Position numbers and translations under genes: made by a program
Part shown: one piece after another, positions 15,199 through 21,291 of the stretch
How positions within the stretch are numbered: the first letter of the stretch is position 1
How the letters are laid out: each line of letters begins with the position of its first letter
DNA from: a virus
DNA: 32,987 nt
Direction: 5' to 3' (one strand)
IMG/VR virus record: IMGVR_UViG_3300008267_000192
Span: 1-32,987 of that record
The notes under the pieces: model-generated
Databases searched by the model: none
What the model was told of the DNA's origin: nothing
What the model saw: only the letters and a program-made list of their open reading frames with translations

Positions 15199-16175
15199 TG
15201 CTATACATTGACAAGAAGTATGTTAATCTTCTGTCAGGTTCACTTGAGAAGTTTAAGTGGAAGAAGGATACTTTAGCCACATGCAGATGTTTCAAGTGTG
15301 GCGACTCGCAGAAGAATAAGTCCAAGACAAGGGGATACTTCTTCGAGCACAAAGGAAATTATGTATACAAATGTCACAATTGCGGTGTTGCTTGCAATCT
15401 ATATTCTGTACTTGAAAGTGTCAGCCCATCTCTCTGCAAGGAATACGCATTCGAAGTCTACAAAGAAAAAAATCCAGTCTTGGAAGAAGAAACCAAGCCC
15501 GAGAAGCGTCAGCCTGTGTTTACAGAACTCGGGACAAGACTGGATCTGCTCAACGCAGAACATAAGGCGATAAAGTATGTTCAATCTAGATTTATTCCGA
15601 AAGAAAAGTACAGCAACTTTTATTACACTTCTGATTTTGGCAAGATCATGCGATCATTTGATCGGGATGGTAAGACGGAGGAGCGGCTTGTCATTCCCTT
15701 CTACAACGAAAGCGGAGAGCTTTTGGGTGTGCAGGGACGAGCGTTCAGCGAGAATGCGATCCGCTATATCACGCTTAAACAACAAGGTTGCGAGCGTCTT
15801 TGGTATAATCTAGATAAAGTAGATCCACGCTCAACCGTGTACGTCACAGAAGGGCCGATTGATTCGATGTTTTTGCCGAATGGAGTTGCGCTCCAAGGTG
15901 CAGGATGGATTGATACGCTTCCAGAAAAAATCAAGAAATCTAATGTTGTGTTTATATTTGACAATGAACCAAGAAACGAAGAGATTGTGCACCTCATTGG
16001 AAAATATGTTGATGCTGGAAGAAATGTCGTTATATGGCCGTCTGAGATAAACAAGAAAGATGTAAATGACATGGTAGTGGCTTATGGGCTGGAAATAACC
16101 TACAAGATCATTATTAATAATGTTTATTCTGGACTTAAGGCTAAAATGAAATATACTAACTGGAAGAAGGTTTAA
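15198..16175 (+). CDS. 61: DNA primase (T4 gp61 type)
   Basis: A 325-residue primase. The zinc-binding domain has CxxC at C31/C34 and at C59/C62, separated by the basic segment KNKSKTRGYFFEHKG. The TOPRIM core follows: VIPFYNESGELLGVQGRAF, then VTEGPIDSMFL with E218, then VFIFDNEPRNEE with D255, and a late IWPSEINKKDVNDMV. T4 gp61 is 342 residues. It makes RNA primers for lagging-strand synthesis on the helicase. GCTAAATA just before its ATG resembles a late core, but the distance to ATG is zero, so I do not call it a promoter. ATG overlaps the helicase stop by one base. Confidence 0.93.
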   Translation: MLYIDKKYVNLLSGSLEKFKWKKDTLATCRCFKCGDSQKNKSKTRGYFFEHKGNYVYKCHNCGVACNLYSVLESVSPSLCKEYAFEVYKEKNPVLEEETKPEKRQPVFTELGTRLDLLNAEHKAIKYVQSRFIPKEKYSNFYYTSDFGKIMRSFDRDGKTEERLVIPFYNESGELLGVQGRAFSENAIRYITLKQQGCERLWYNLDKVDPRSTVYVTEGPIDSMFLPNGVALQGAGWIDTLPEKIKKSNVVFIFDNEPRNEEIVHLIGKYVDAGRNVVIWPSEINKKDVNDMVVAYGLEITYKIIINNVYSGLKAKMKYTNWKKV

Positions 16176-16176
16176 A

Positions 16177-16407
16177 ATGGATGAAGAAGAAATTTCAGAA
16201 GAAGATATCTTAAAGGCTAGCGAAGCATACCTAACTTTTGTACAACGCTTTGGCGAGTACGTAAAGGAAATGGATCCTAAGCTTTGGGCTCGTGCAAGAG
16301 AGTACGCAGCCGATTTTACAAAAATCCCCGGTGTTAAGGTTGAACTTGTTGATGATGATGAGGTTGAAGATGACAGAGATAACGAACATAAAAATGGCGC
16401 AGACTAA
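16177..16407 (+). CDS. Small acidic protein, unknown
   Basis: A 76-residue, strongly acidic protein (MDEEEISEEDILKASEAYL), with a helical middle (VQRFGEYVKEMDPKLWARAREYA) and an acidic tail (VDDDEVEDDRDNE). It starts one base after the primase stop and overlaps the ThyX start by 14 bases. Highly acidic small phage proteins can mimic DNA or bind host factors, but here only composition supports such an idea. No family is recognised. Confidence 0.5.
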   Translation: MDEEEISEEDILKASEAYLTFVQRFGEYVKEMDPKLWARAREYAADFTKIPGVKVELVDDDEVEDDRDNEHKNGAD

Positions 16408-17104
16408 GTATTTTGTTTTGGATCATGGTCATGTTGACTTGATCGATTACATGGGTTCGGATCTCAGTGTTGTCAATGCTGCAAGAGTTTCCTTTAACAA
16501 GGAAAGTTATTGGGATGGAGAACACAACTGGACTGGATATCAAGACAAAAAGTTGCTAGAAAAAGATACAAAACTTATCAAGTATCTTGCAAAGCACAAT
16601 CACTTCACGCCCTTCTGTCATCCACAGATTAGCTTGCGTATCAAGTGCCCGATCTTTGTTCGTGCACAATTGGGCAAGCACCAGATTGGCCTCGTTATGA
16701 ATGAGGTCAGCCGCAGATATGTCACGTTTGAACCGGAAGTCTATGTTCCGGTTTGGCGTGGTGCTCCTACAGATGGAGCAAAGCAAGGAAGCAGTGGCGC
16801 AATTGAAGATATGAATCTTTGCGTCAATATGAGACAGGAATATCAAACTGTCGTCAACGAATGTCTTGATCTTTACAACAAACTTTTGGCAGACGGTGTT
16901 GCTCCCGAGCAAGCCCGTTCAATCTTGCCACAAGGAACTTATACGGAATTTGTGTGGACTGGTTCTCTCTACGCATTTGCCCGCGTTTATAACTTGAGAA
17001 TCGACAGTCACGCACAGTGGGAAATTCAAAAATTTGCTGAGGCAATTGGACAAATTATTGCTCCACTTTTCCCGGTTTCGTGGCAAACTCTAACAACTAA
17101 ATAA
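16394..17104 (+). CDS. thyX: Flavin-dependent thymidylate synthase
   Basis: A 236-residue protein from ATG 16394 (MAQTKYFVLDHGHVDLIDYM); the long in-frame extension is a shadow of the preceding gene. Family landmarks: SVVNAARVSFNK (about 25-36), HNHFTPFCHPQISLRIKCPIF (about 68-88), the signature region KHQIGLVMNEVSRRYV (95-110), and the C-terminal HAQWEIQKFAEAIGQIIAPLFP. ThyX makes dTMP from dUMP using FAD and methylenetetrahydrofolate. The canonical RHR-x7-S signature is here KHQ-x8-S, a variant I recall from phage ThyX. NEVSRRY keeps the Glu, Ser and Arg of the substrate site. It uses the dUMP made by the dUTPase at 5654. Confidence 0.9.
   Translation: MAQTKYFVLDHGHVDLIDYMGSDLSVVNAARVSFNKESYWDGEHNWTGYQDKKLLEKDTKLIKYLAKHNHFTPFCHPQISLRIKCPIFVRAQLGKHQIGLVMNEVSRRYVTFEPEVYVPVWRGAPTDGAKQGSSGAIEDMNLCVNMRQEYQTVVNECLDLYNKLLADGVAPEQARSILPQGTYTEFVWTGSLYAFARVYNLRIDSHAQWEIQKFAEAIGQIIAPLFPVSWQTLTTK
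17096..17103 (+). promoter_or_regulatory. T4-type late-like core ACTAAATA before the reductase gene
   Basis: ACTAAATA overlaps the ThyX stop codon and is followed by AAGAC and a predicted start at 17109. That gives a 21-base leader with AGGAG (17119-17123) eight bases before ATG 17130. This is a late-type core in front of an early-type function, so it may add late expression or be a chance match to a TAA stop. Confidence 0.45.
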
Positions 17105-17129
17105 AGACACCCACCAAAGGAGTCTCAAT

Positions 17130-19019
17130 ATGGCAGAAATTTTATCACCATTTCAATCGTTTATTTTTATTTCCCGCTACTCTCGCTGGATGCCGGATTA
17201 CAACCGCCGCGAATCCTGGGATGAGTGCGTTGACCGTTGGTGGAAATACTTTACCGCTAAGGTTCCTCAACTCGCAGAGCGTCCAGATGTGAAGGAAGCA
17301 ATTCTCAATCTTGAGGTATTGCCTTCCATGCGCAGTCTGATGACTGCTGGACCTGCTTTGGATCACGACAACACGTGCCTGTATAATTGCTCGTACTTGC
17401 CAATTGACAGTCTTGATTCGTTTGCAGAACTGTTTGTCGTTCTCATGAACGGCACTGGTGTTGGCTATTCTGTTGAGCACCAGTACACCGACAAGCTTCC
17501 ACAGGTTGCGAACAAGATCGAAAAGTCTTTTGAGATCACTTATGTAGTTGAGGACTCCAAGGAAGGTTGGGGCAACGCAGTCAAGTTCATCATGGATCAT
17601 TTGTATGCAGGTCGTCACGTTAAGTGGGATCTGTCAAACATTCGTCCAGCCGGTGCTAGACTGAAGACCTTCGGTGGTCGTGCAAGCGGTCCTGCTCCTC
17701 TTGACAACCTATTCAAGTTTATCGTCAAGGTGTTCTACAATGCACAAGGACGCAGACTCACTGCTCTTGAGTGCCACGATATCTGCTGCGCGATTGCAAA
17801 CGCAGTCATCGTCGGTGGCGTCCGTCGCTCTGCTATGATCTCTCTCAGCGATCTTTCTGATCGTGAGATGGCTCTCTGCAAGAGTGGTGCGTGGTGGGAG
17901 CAGGCCGGATTCCGTTCCTATGCGAACAACTCTGCGGTCTACCGTGGCCGTCCCCCTATGGGTCAATTCCTTGAGGAGTGGACTTCGCTCTACAACAGCC
18001 ACAGCGGTGAGCGTGGAATGATCAACCGTAAGGCATTGCAGGAGCAAGCAGCCAAGTGGGGCCGCGACGAGAATTGCGAGTATGGCACAAACCCATGCTC
18101 GGAGATCATCCTCAAGCCATTTGAGTTCTGCAATCTCTCAACAGTCGTTGTTCGTCCTGATGACACCTCTGCATCATTGAAGAAGAAGATTGAAATCGCA
18201 ACCATTATCGGTACGGTTCAATCGACCTTCACCAACTTCCCATACCTTCGTCCCGAGTGGAAAAAGAACTGCGAGGAGGAGCGTCTGTTGGGTGTAAGCA
18301 TGACCGGAATCTACGACAACAAGTTGACCAGTGGTCTTGAGGGCAAGCCAAAGTTGGTGCGTCTACTTGAAACCCTCCGCGACCATGCAACGGCAACAAA
18401 CATGAAGTGGGCAGAGAAGCTTGGCATCAATCCAAGCAAGTCCATCACATGCATCAAGCCAGAGGGCACGACTTCGTGCTTGGTCGATTCTGCATCGGGT
18501 CTCCACCCACGCTATGCTGAACACTACTACCGTAGAATTCGCATTGACAAGAAGGATCCGATTTATAATCTCATGAAGGATCAAGGCGTTCCTTGCGAAG
18601 ATGATGTGATCAATCCTAATAACACAGCGGTCTTTACATTTGCCATGAAGGCCCCAAGAGGCACAATCACCACGGAAGATCTCCGTGCATTGGATCACTT
18701 GGATCTGTGGAAGACTTATCAGGAACATTACTGCCACCACAAGCCATCGATTACCGTCAACTACAAGGACTCCGAGTTCCTTGAGGTCGGTAACTGGCTC
18801 TGGGAAAACTTCGATGTCGCAACAGGCATCTCGTTCCTTCCCGGTGGTGACAATCACACATACGCTCAGGCTCCATTTGAGCAAATTGATTCTGCAACAT
18901 ATGCAGCGCATCCTAAAGTTAAAGTTAACTTCAAGGATCTCTCTAAATATGAGGCAGAAGACAATACTGAGTCGGCAAAGGAATTTGCCTGCAGTGCTGG
19001 TGGTTGCCAGATAGTCTGA
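17130..19019 (+). CDS. Class II (adenosylcobalamin-dependent) ribonucleotide reductase, monomeric type
   Basis: A 629-residue reductase. Evidence for class II, RTPR-like: the N-terminal FISRYSRWMPDYNRRESWDE, a MNGTGVGYSVE glycine loop, GGVRRSAMISLSD, and active-site region NPCSEI with C323 (thiyl-radical type) and E325, then EFCNLS with C334, paired in the family with C87 near NCSYLPIDS. Thioredoxin-exchangeable cysteines C621 and C626 end the chain (CSAGGCQIV). The enzyme reduces ribonucleotides to deoxynucleotides using vitamin B12 and no second subunit or oxygen. Lactobacillus RTPR is 739 residues; this is about 110 shorter. The gene has an AGGAG ribosome site and strong C-ending codon bias. 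Which of di- or triphosphates is used cannot be read. Confidence 0.9.
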   Translation: MAEILSPFQSFIFISRYSRWMPDYNRRESWDECVDRWWKYFTAKVPQLAERPDVKEAILNLEVLPSMRSLMTAGPALDHDNTCLYNCSYLPIDSLDSFAELFVVLMNGTGVGYSVEHQYTDKLPQVANKIEKSFEITYVVEDSKEGWGNAVKFIMDHLYAGRHVKWDLSNIRPAGARLKTFGGRASGPAPLDNLFKFIVKVFYNAQGRRLTALECHDICCAIANAVIVGGVRRSAMISLSDLSDREMALCKSGAWWEQAGFRSYANNSAVYRGRPPMGQFLEEWTSLYNSHSGERGMINRKALQEQAAKWGRDENCEYGTNPCSEIILKPFEFCNLSTVVVRPDDTSASLKKKIEIATIIGTVQSTFTNFPYLRPEWKKNCEEERLLGVSMTGIYDNKLTSGLEGKPKLVRLLETLRDHATATNMKWAEKLGINPSKSITCIKPEGTTSCLVDSASGLHPRYAEHYYRRIRIDKKDPIYNLMKDQGVPCEDDVINPNNTAVFTFAMKAPRGTITTEDLRALDHLDLWKTYQEHYCHHKPSITVNYKDSEFLEVGNWLWENFDVATGISFLPGGDNHTYAQAPFEQIDSATYAAHPKVKVNFKDLSKYEAEDNTESAKEFACSAGGCQIV

Positions 19020-19026
19020 TCCTCAA

Positions 19027-19099
19027 TCCTCTGTAGCTCAGTCGGTAGAGCGGGAAGCTGTTAACTTCCATGTCACTGGTTCGATTCCAGTCGGAGGAG
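19027..19099 (+). tRNA. tRNA-Asn (anticodon GTT)
   Basis: A complete cloverleaf of 73 bases: acceptor TCCTCTG (19027-19033) with CGGAGGA (19092-19098, one G-U pair), D stem GCTC/GAGC, anticodon stem GGAAG/CTTCC with loop CTGTTAA and anticodon GTT at 19060-19062, T stem ACTGG/CCAGT around TTCGATT, discriminator G99. CCA is not fully encoded (CAT follows), so it must be added. It sits eight bases after the reductase stop, probably on the same transcript. It would help decode the Asn-rich late proteins. Confidence 0.95.
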
Positions 19100-19107
19100 C
19101 ATAAAAT

Positions 19108-19135
19108 AACCCCCTAGGAGCAATCCTGGGGGGTT
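19108..19135 (+). terminator. Very stable hairpin, probable terminator or tRNA 3' boundary
   Basis: A perfect 12-bp stem (AACCCCCTAGGA with TCCTGGGGGGTT, one G-U pair) closed by a GCAA tetraloop of the GNRA type. It starts nine bases after the tRNA. The usual T-run is replaced by TTATAAATATT, because a late promoter begins at the last base of the stem. Confidence 0.7.
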
Positions 19136-19142
19136 ATAAATA
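19135..19142 (+). promoter_or_regulatory. Canonical T4 late promoter TATAAATA
   Basis: The full T4 consensus octamer, then TTGGT, then ATG 19148. The predicted start is the A of the start codon, giving a leaderless mRNA. Its first T is also the last base of the hairpin stem just upstream. Confidence 0.75.
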
Positions 19143-19147
19143 TTGGT

Positions 19148-19996
19148 ATGCTGAGATTTAAACAATTTTTAACCGAAGGTATTGTAAGACCATCAAAATT
19201 ATCGATGGACCCTGCATTTAAGGCATCAGATTTAAGCAATGAGTTTGCTGCATTTTCAAAAGAAATGAGCGATTCTGATTTTTTGCAATCTTTTGCAACC
19301 CAAATAGAGGAATTAAAAGATAATCCAGCATACCGTGGAACATATAATGAGTGGAAATATGTTTTAAATAACCCGTCAAGTAGTCCAACAGAAAGATTGG
19401 AATCAATGTTGGCTGTGGCAAGATCCAATGTAGATCGTCAACAAAAACTATTAGATAATCCTGCAGCTACAATTGACGATGCTACTCAGGCAAAACCAAG
19501 ATCTATTTTTAATTCAGACAAGCCAAAAAATTTTGGTGATGTGATGAACCAAATGATGAGGAAAAATGCACTTGAAGATAAATTTGGTCCAAATATAGAA
19601 GTAACTGGAACAATTCCACCAAAGGACTCATACTTAGATAAGTTAAAGATGCCAGACGGTTTTGCCGCAACCGAAATGGATGCCAATAAATTAAGAATGT
19701 CAAGAGCAGCTAAATCCCTTGGAAAAACTGCTATAAAAATGTTGCCAGTGGTTGGAACTGCAGCATCTATAGCCGCCATGGCGGACAGAGCACAAGCAGG
19801 AGATTATGTTGGCGCTGGCTTGGAGGGAGCTTCTGAACTAGCAGATTACATTCCCGGCGCCGGTACAGCTGTATCTGGGTTAATACAAGCTCATCTTGCA
19901 GACCGAGATATGAGTGATGAAGAAAGAAAAGAAGCCAATCAAAAAATGGCCAGACAGGCTTTAAGATCGATGAACGTCCACAGCCCAAGATACTAA
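19148..19996 (+). CDS. Candidate capsid-targeted internal protein with hydrophobic C-terminal hairpin
   Basis: A 282-residue late protein. It begins MLRFKQFLTE-G, very like the T4 capsid-targeting leader MKTYQEFIAEA, with LTE fitting the L/I-x-E rule of the T4 prohead protease gp21. Residues 20-190 are charged and helical. Residues 198-248 form a small-residue hydrophobic hairpin (MLPVVGTAASIAAMADRAQ and DYIPGAGTAVSGLIQA), a plan also present in the protein at 22133. The last 30 residues are charged. I infer encapsidation with cleavage after residue 10. The hairpin might insert in a membrane when the protein enters the host. It has a leaderless late promoter and a terminator follows. Confidence 0.55.
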   Translation: MLRFKQFLTEGIVRPSKLSMDPAFKASDLSNEFAAFSKEMSDSDFLQSFATQIEELKDNPAYRGTYNEWKYVLNNPSSSPTERLESMLAVARSNVDRQQKLLDNPAATIDDATQAKPRSIFNSDKPKNFGDVMNQMMRKNALEDKFGPNIEVTGTIPPKDSYLDKLKMPDGFAATEMDANKLRMSRAAKSLGKTAIKMLPVVGTAASIAAMADRAQAGDYVGAGLEGASELADYIPGAGTAVSGLIQAHLADRDMSDEERKEANQKMARQALRSMNVHSPRY

Positions 19997-20011
19997 TAAC
20001 AATCCCTAAAT

Positions 20012-20044
20012 AAAAATCCTCCCCTTTGGTGGGGAGGATTTTTT
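20012..20044. terminator. Bidirectional Rho-independent terminator
   Basis: AAAAATCCTCCCC (20012-20024) pairs with GGGGAGGATTTTT around loop TTTGGT, followed by T's. Because the left side has an A-run, it can also work on the minus strand. It closes the gene 19148-19996. Confidence 0.85.
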
Positions 20045-20052
20045 CATAAATA
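20045..20052 (+). promoter_or_regulatory. Late promoter core CATAAATA directly after the terminator
   Basis: CATAAATA, then TTTTT, then A at 20058 as predicted start. The next ATG-bearing rightward frame only begins at 20164 and has its own TATAAATA, so the product of this promoter would be the GC-rich structured segment that starts three bases later. Confidence 0.5.
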
Positions 20053-20057
20053 TTTTT

Positions 20058-20145
20058 AGTCAGCGGCGGTGGGGTTGTTCCACGCATTCCTTTTGGGCCA
20101 ATCGAAGTAAACGCTCATCGTAATGCTCAGGAACCACCGTCGCTG
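20058..20145 (+). ncRNA. Candidate structured non-coding RNA
   Basis: Between a terminator and the resolvase gene, 90 bases (20061-20150) contain 51 G or C by my count, in an AT-rich surrounding. They fold into a long hairpin: 20061-20071 with 20135-20145 (11 bp, one G-U), a five-base bulge, GTTCC 20077-20081 with GGAAC 20130-20134, and GCATT 20084-20088 with AATGC 20122-20126. The G-U pair becomes a mismatch on the other strand, which favours the plus orientation. A late core places the RNA start three bases before the stem. Alternatives are a long 5' leader of the resolvase, or a short leftward frame (MSVYFDWPKRNAWNNPTAAD). Confidence 0.4.
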
Positions 20146-20152
20146 GCCAAGG

Positions 20153-20160
20153 TATAAATA
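20153..20160 (+). promoter_or_regulatory. Canonical late promoter TATAAATA before the resolvase gene
   Basis: TATAAATA followed by TATATGTTCC. The predicted start at 20166 falls inside the first possible start codon (ATG 20164), so the second ATG at 20173 would be used, with a leader of about seven bases. Confidence 0.65.
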
Positions 20161-20172
20161 TATATGTTCCAC

Positions 20173-20724
20173 ATGCTAATAGGTGTTGATTATTCGATAA
20201 CTTGCCCATGTCTCTGTCTTTATGACGAGAGAAAAGAATTTTTATTCGATAACTGTTTTTTCTATTATTTGACAAACACCAAAAAATATGCGGATAAAGT
20301 TCTGCCAAACATAACTGGCGAATCTTTTCAGGAATATATTCAAGATGTCGATAGATTCGATACTATATCTGATTGGGCAACCAATCTCTGCATTGGAGCA
20401 TCTGATGTTGCCATCGAAGGATACTCTTATGGCTCGAAAGGAAGAGTATTCAATCTAGCAGAGAACATGGGAATATTCAAGCACAAGTTATACAAGGCAG
20501 CTATCCCGCTTACAGTAATAGAGCCATCGAAGGCCAAGAAGATCGCCACGGGAAAGGGGAATGCTGACAAGCAGGCGATGTATGATGCCTTTGTAAAAGA
20601 AACAAAGGTTGACTTGATGTCAACCTTTGATCAAAAGACATTGTCTAATCCTGTTACGGATATAGTGGATAGCTATTTTATTCTGAAATCTCTGATTCAG
20701 TTAAGAGATTGTCAGAAAGATTGA
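20173..20724 (+). CDS. RuvC-like Holliday-junction resolvase or crossover endonuclease
   Basis: A 183-residue protein from ATG 20173 (MLIGVDYSITCPCLCLY). RNase H-fold acidic residues are in RuvC order: D6 in the first strand (GVDYS), E82 in AIEGYSYGS, and D163/D166 in TDIVDSYFI, with the segment KKIATGKGNADKQAMYDAF before the last helix, as in phage RuvC-like resolvases. The family cuts branched DNA during recombination and before packaging. I prefer 20173 to ATG 20164 because the late promoter would start inside the latter. The 3' end overlaps the leftward gene by 47 bases. It may do the job of T4 gp49, though it is a different fold. Confidence 0.8.
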   Translation: MLIGVDYSITCPCLCLYDERKEFLFDNCFFYYLTNTKKYADKVLPNITGESFQEYIQDVDRFDTISDWATNLCIGASDVAIEGYSYGSKGRVFNLAENMGIFKHKLYKAAIPLTVIEPSKAKKIATGKGNADKQAMYDAFVKETKVDLMSTFDQKTLSNPVTDIVDSYFILKSLIQLRDCQKD

Positions 20725-20980
20725 CAACCTTGAATTCAAAGATCGGCTCAAAATCAGATGTTCCATTTAATGTTCTGAGCTTGTAATCTCCATCCTCCAA
20801 GAACCATACATCCCCACTAATATTGAATGCTTCTACAATTGGAATAATTGGAGTGTCTGAAGTTTCAACCAAAACTTTTGAATTTTGATTTTCTATTAGG
20901 TGGCCGAGCAGTTCGTTCTTATATAAAAAATTGTATATTGTACAATTTTCCATTATAATTTTTTGAATGGTGTATTTCAT
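20678..20980 (-). CDS. Small protein of unknown function, late
   Basis: A 100-residue protein, MKYTIQKIIMENCTIYNFLY at the start, with beta-like strands (KVLVETSDTPIIPIVEAF, DVWFLEDGDYKLRTLNG, IFEFKVVNLSDN). No family is recognised. Its ATG lies directly after ACTAAATA-ATTTT on the minus strand, so it has its own late leaderless transcript. It ends antisense inside the resolvase gene, giving an overlap of 47 bases in which both strands are coding. Confidence 0.5.
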   Translation of the reverse strand: MKYTIQKIIMENCTIYNFLYKNELLGHLIENQNSKVLVETSDTPIIPIVEAFNISGDVWFLEDGDYKLRTLNGTSDFEPIFEFKVVNLSDNLLTESEISE

Positions 20981-20985
20981 AAAAT

Positions 20986-20993
20986 TATTTAGT
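20986..20993 (-). promoter_or_regulatory. Late promoter core ACTAAATA (leftward)
   Basis: Minus strand: ACTAAATA, ATTTT, ATG 20980. The core overlaps the stop codon of the upstream zinc-ribbon gene. The predicted start is the A of the ATG. Confidence 0.6.
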
Positions 20994-21291
20994 GTCTTTC
21001 AAACCGGCCAGCGTTAAAGGTTCTTGATTGCTCAATTCGGTCTTGCTGACTTCTGGGGGCTGCTCTCTTGACCTTATCCATTACTTCATTCCAAGCACTG
21101 CCGCAAACCTTGGTAGGAGTCAGCGTGGTGTCATAGGCAACAGAGTTTCTTTGTTCTCCCCAGTCCTTGGTTACTTTCTTTTTATTGCAATTGGGACAGG
21201 GCTTTTTTGTTGGAGCATCATTTTCAGCCATTTTAAGAAAAAGCTCAAACGAATGGTCACAGGATTCACATTTAAAAGCGTAGTTAGGCAT
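20989..21291 (-). CDS. FmdB-like zinc-ribbon protein
   Basis: A 100-residue protein. The N-terminus MPNYAFKCESCDHSFE with C8/C11 and then CPNC with C32/C35 is the zinc-ribbon pattern of the FmdB family of putative regulators, which usually starts M-P-x-Y-x-F-x-C-x-x-C. The remaining 60 residues (WGEQRNSVAYDTTLTP and a basic helix ending GRFERH) are specific to this protein. In phages such proteins may bind nucleic acid or assist transcription, but no role is proven. It overlaps the upstream HNH gene by eight bases, so they are co-transcribed leftward. Confidence 0.7.
   Translation of the reverse strand: MPNYAFKCESCDHSFELFLKMAENDAPTKKPCPNCNKKKVTKDWGEQRNSVAYDTTLTPTKVCGSAWNEVMDKVKRAAPRSQQDRIEQSRTFNAGRFERH

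Noticed and set aside
18943-18950. CTCTAAATA-like late core inside the reductase gene
   Set aside because: No gene start follows within range and the bases encode the conserved C-terminal part.
20005-20012. CCTAAATA before the terminator at 20012
   Set aside because: A transcript from it would start within the terminator stem; probably a stop-proximal chance match.
20060-20308. 82-residue leftward frame covering the candidate RNA and the resolvase start
   Set aside because: Most of it is antisense to the resolvase N-terminus, with no promoter or ribosome site. A shorter leftward frame ending at 20056 is kept only as an alternative.
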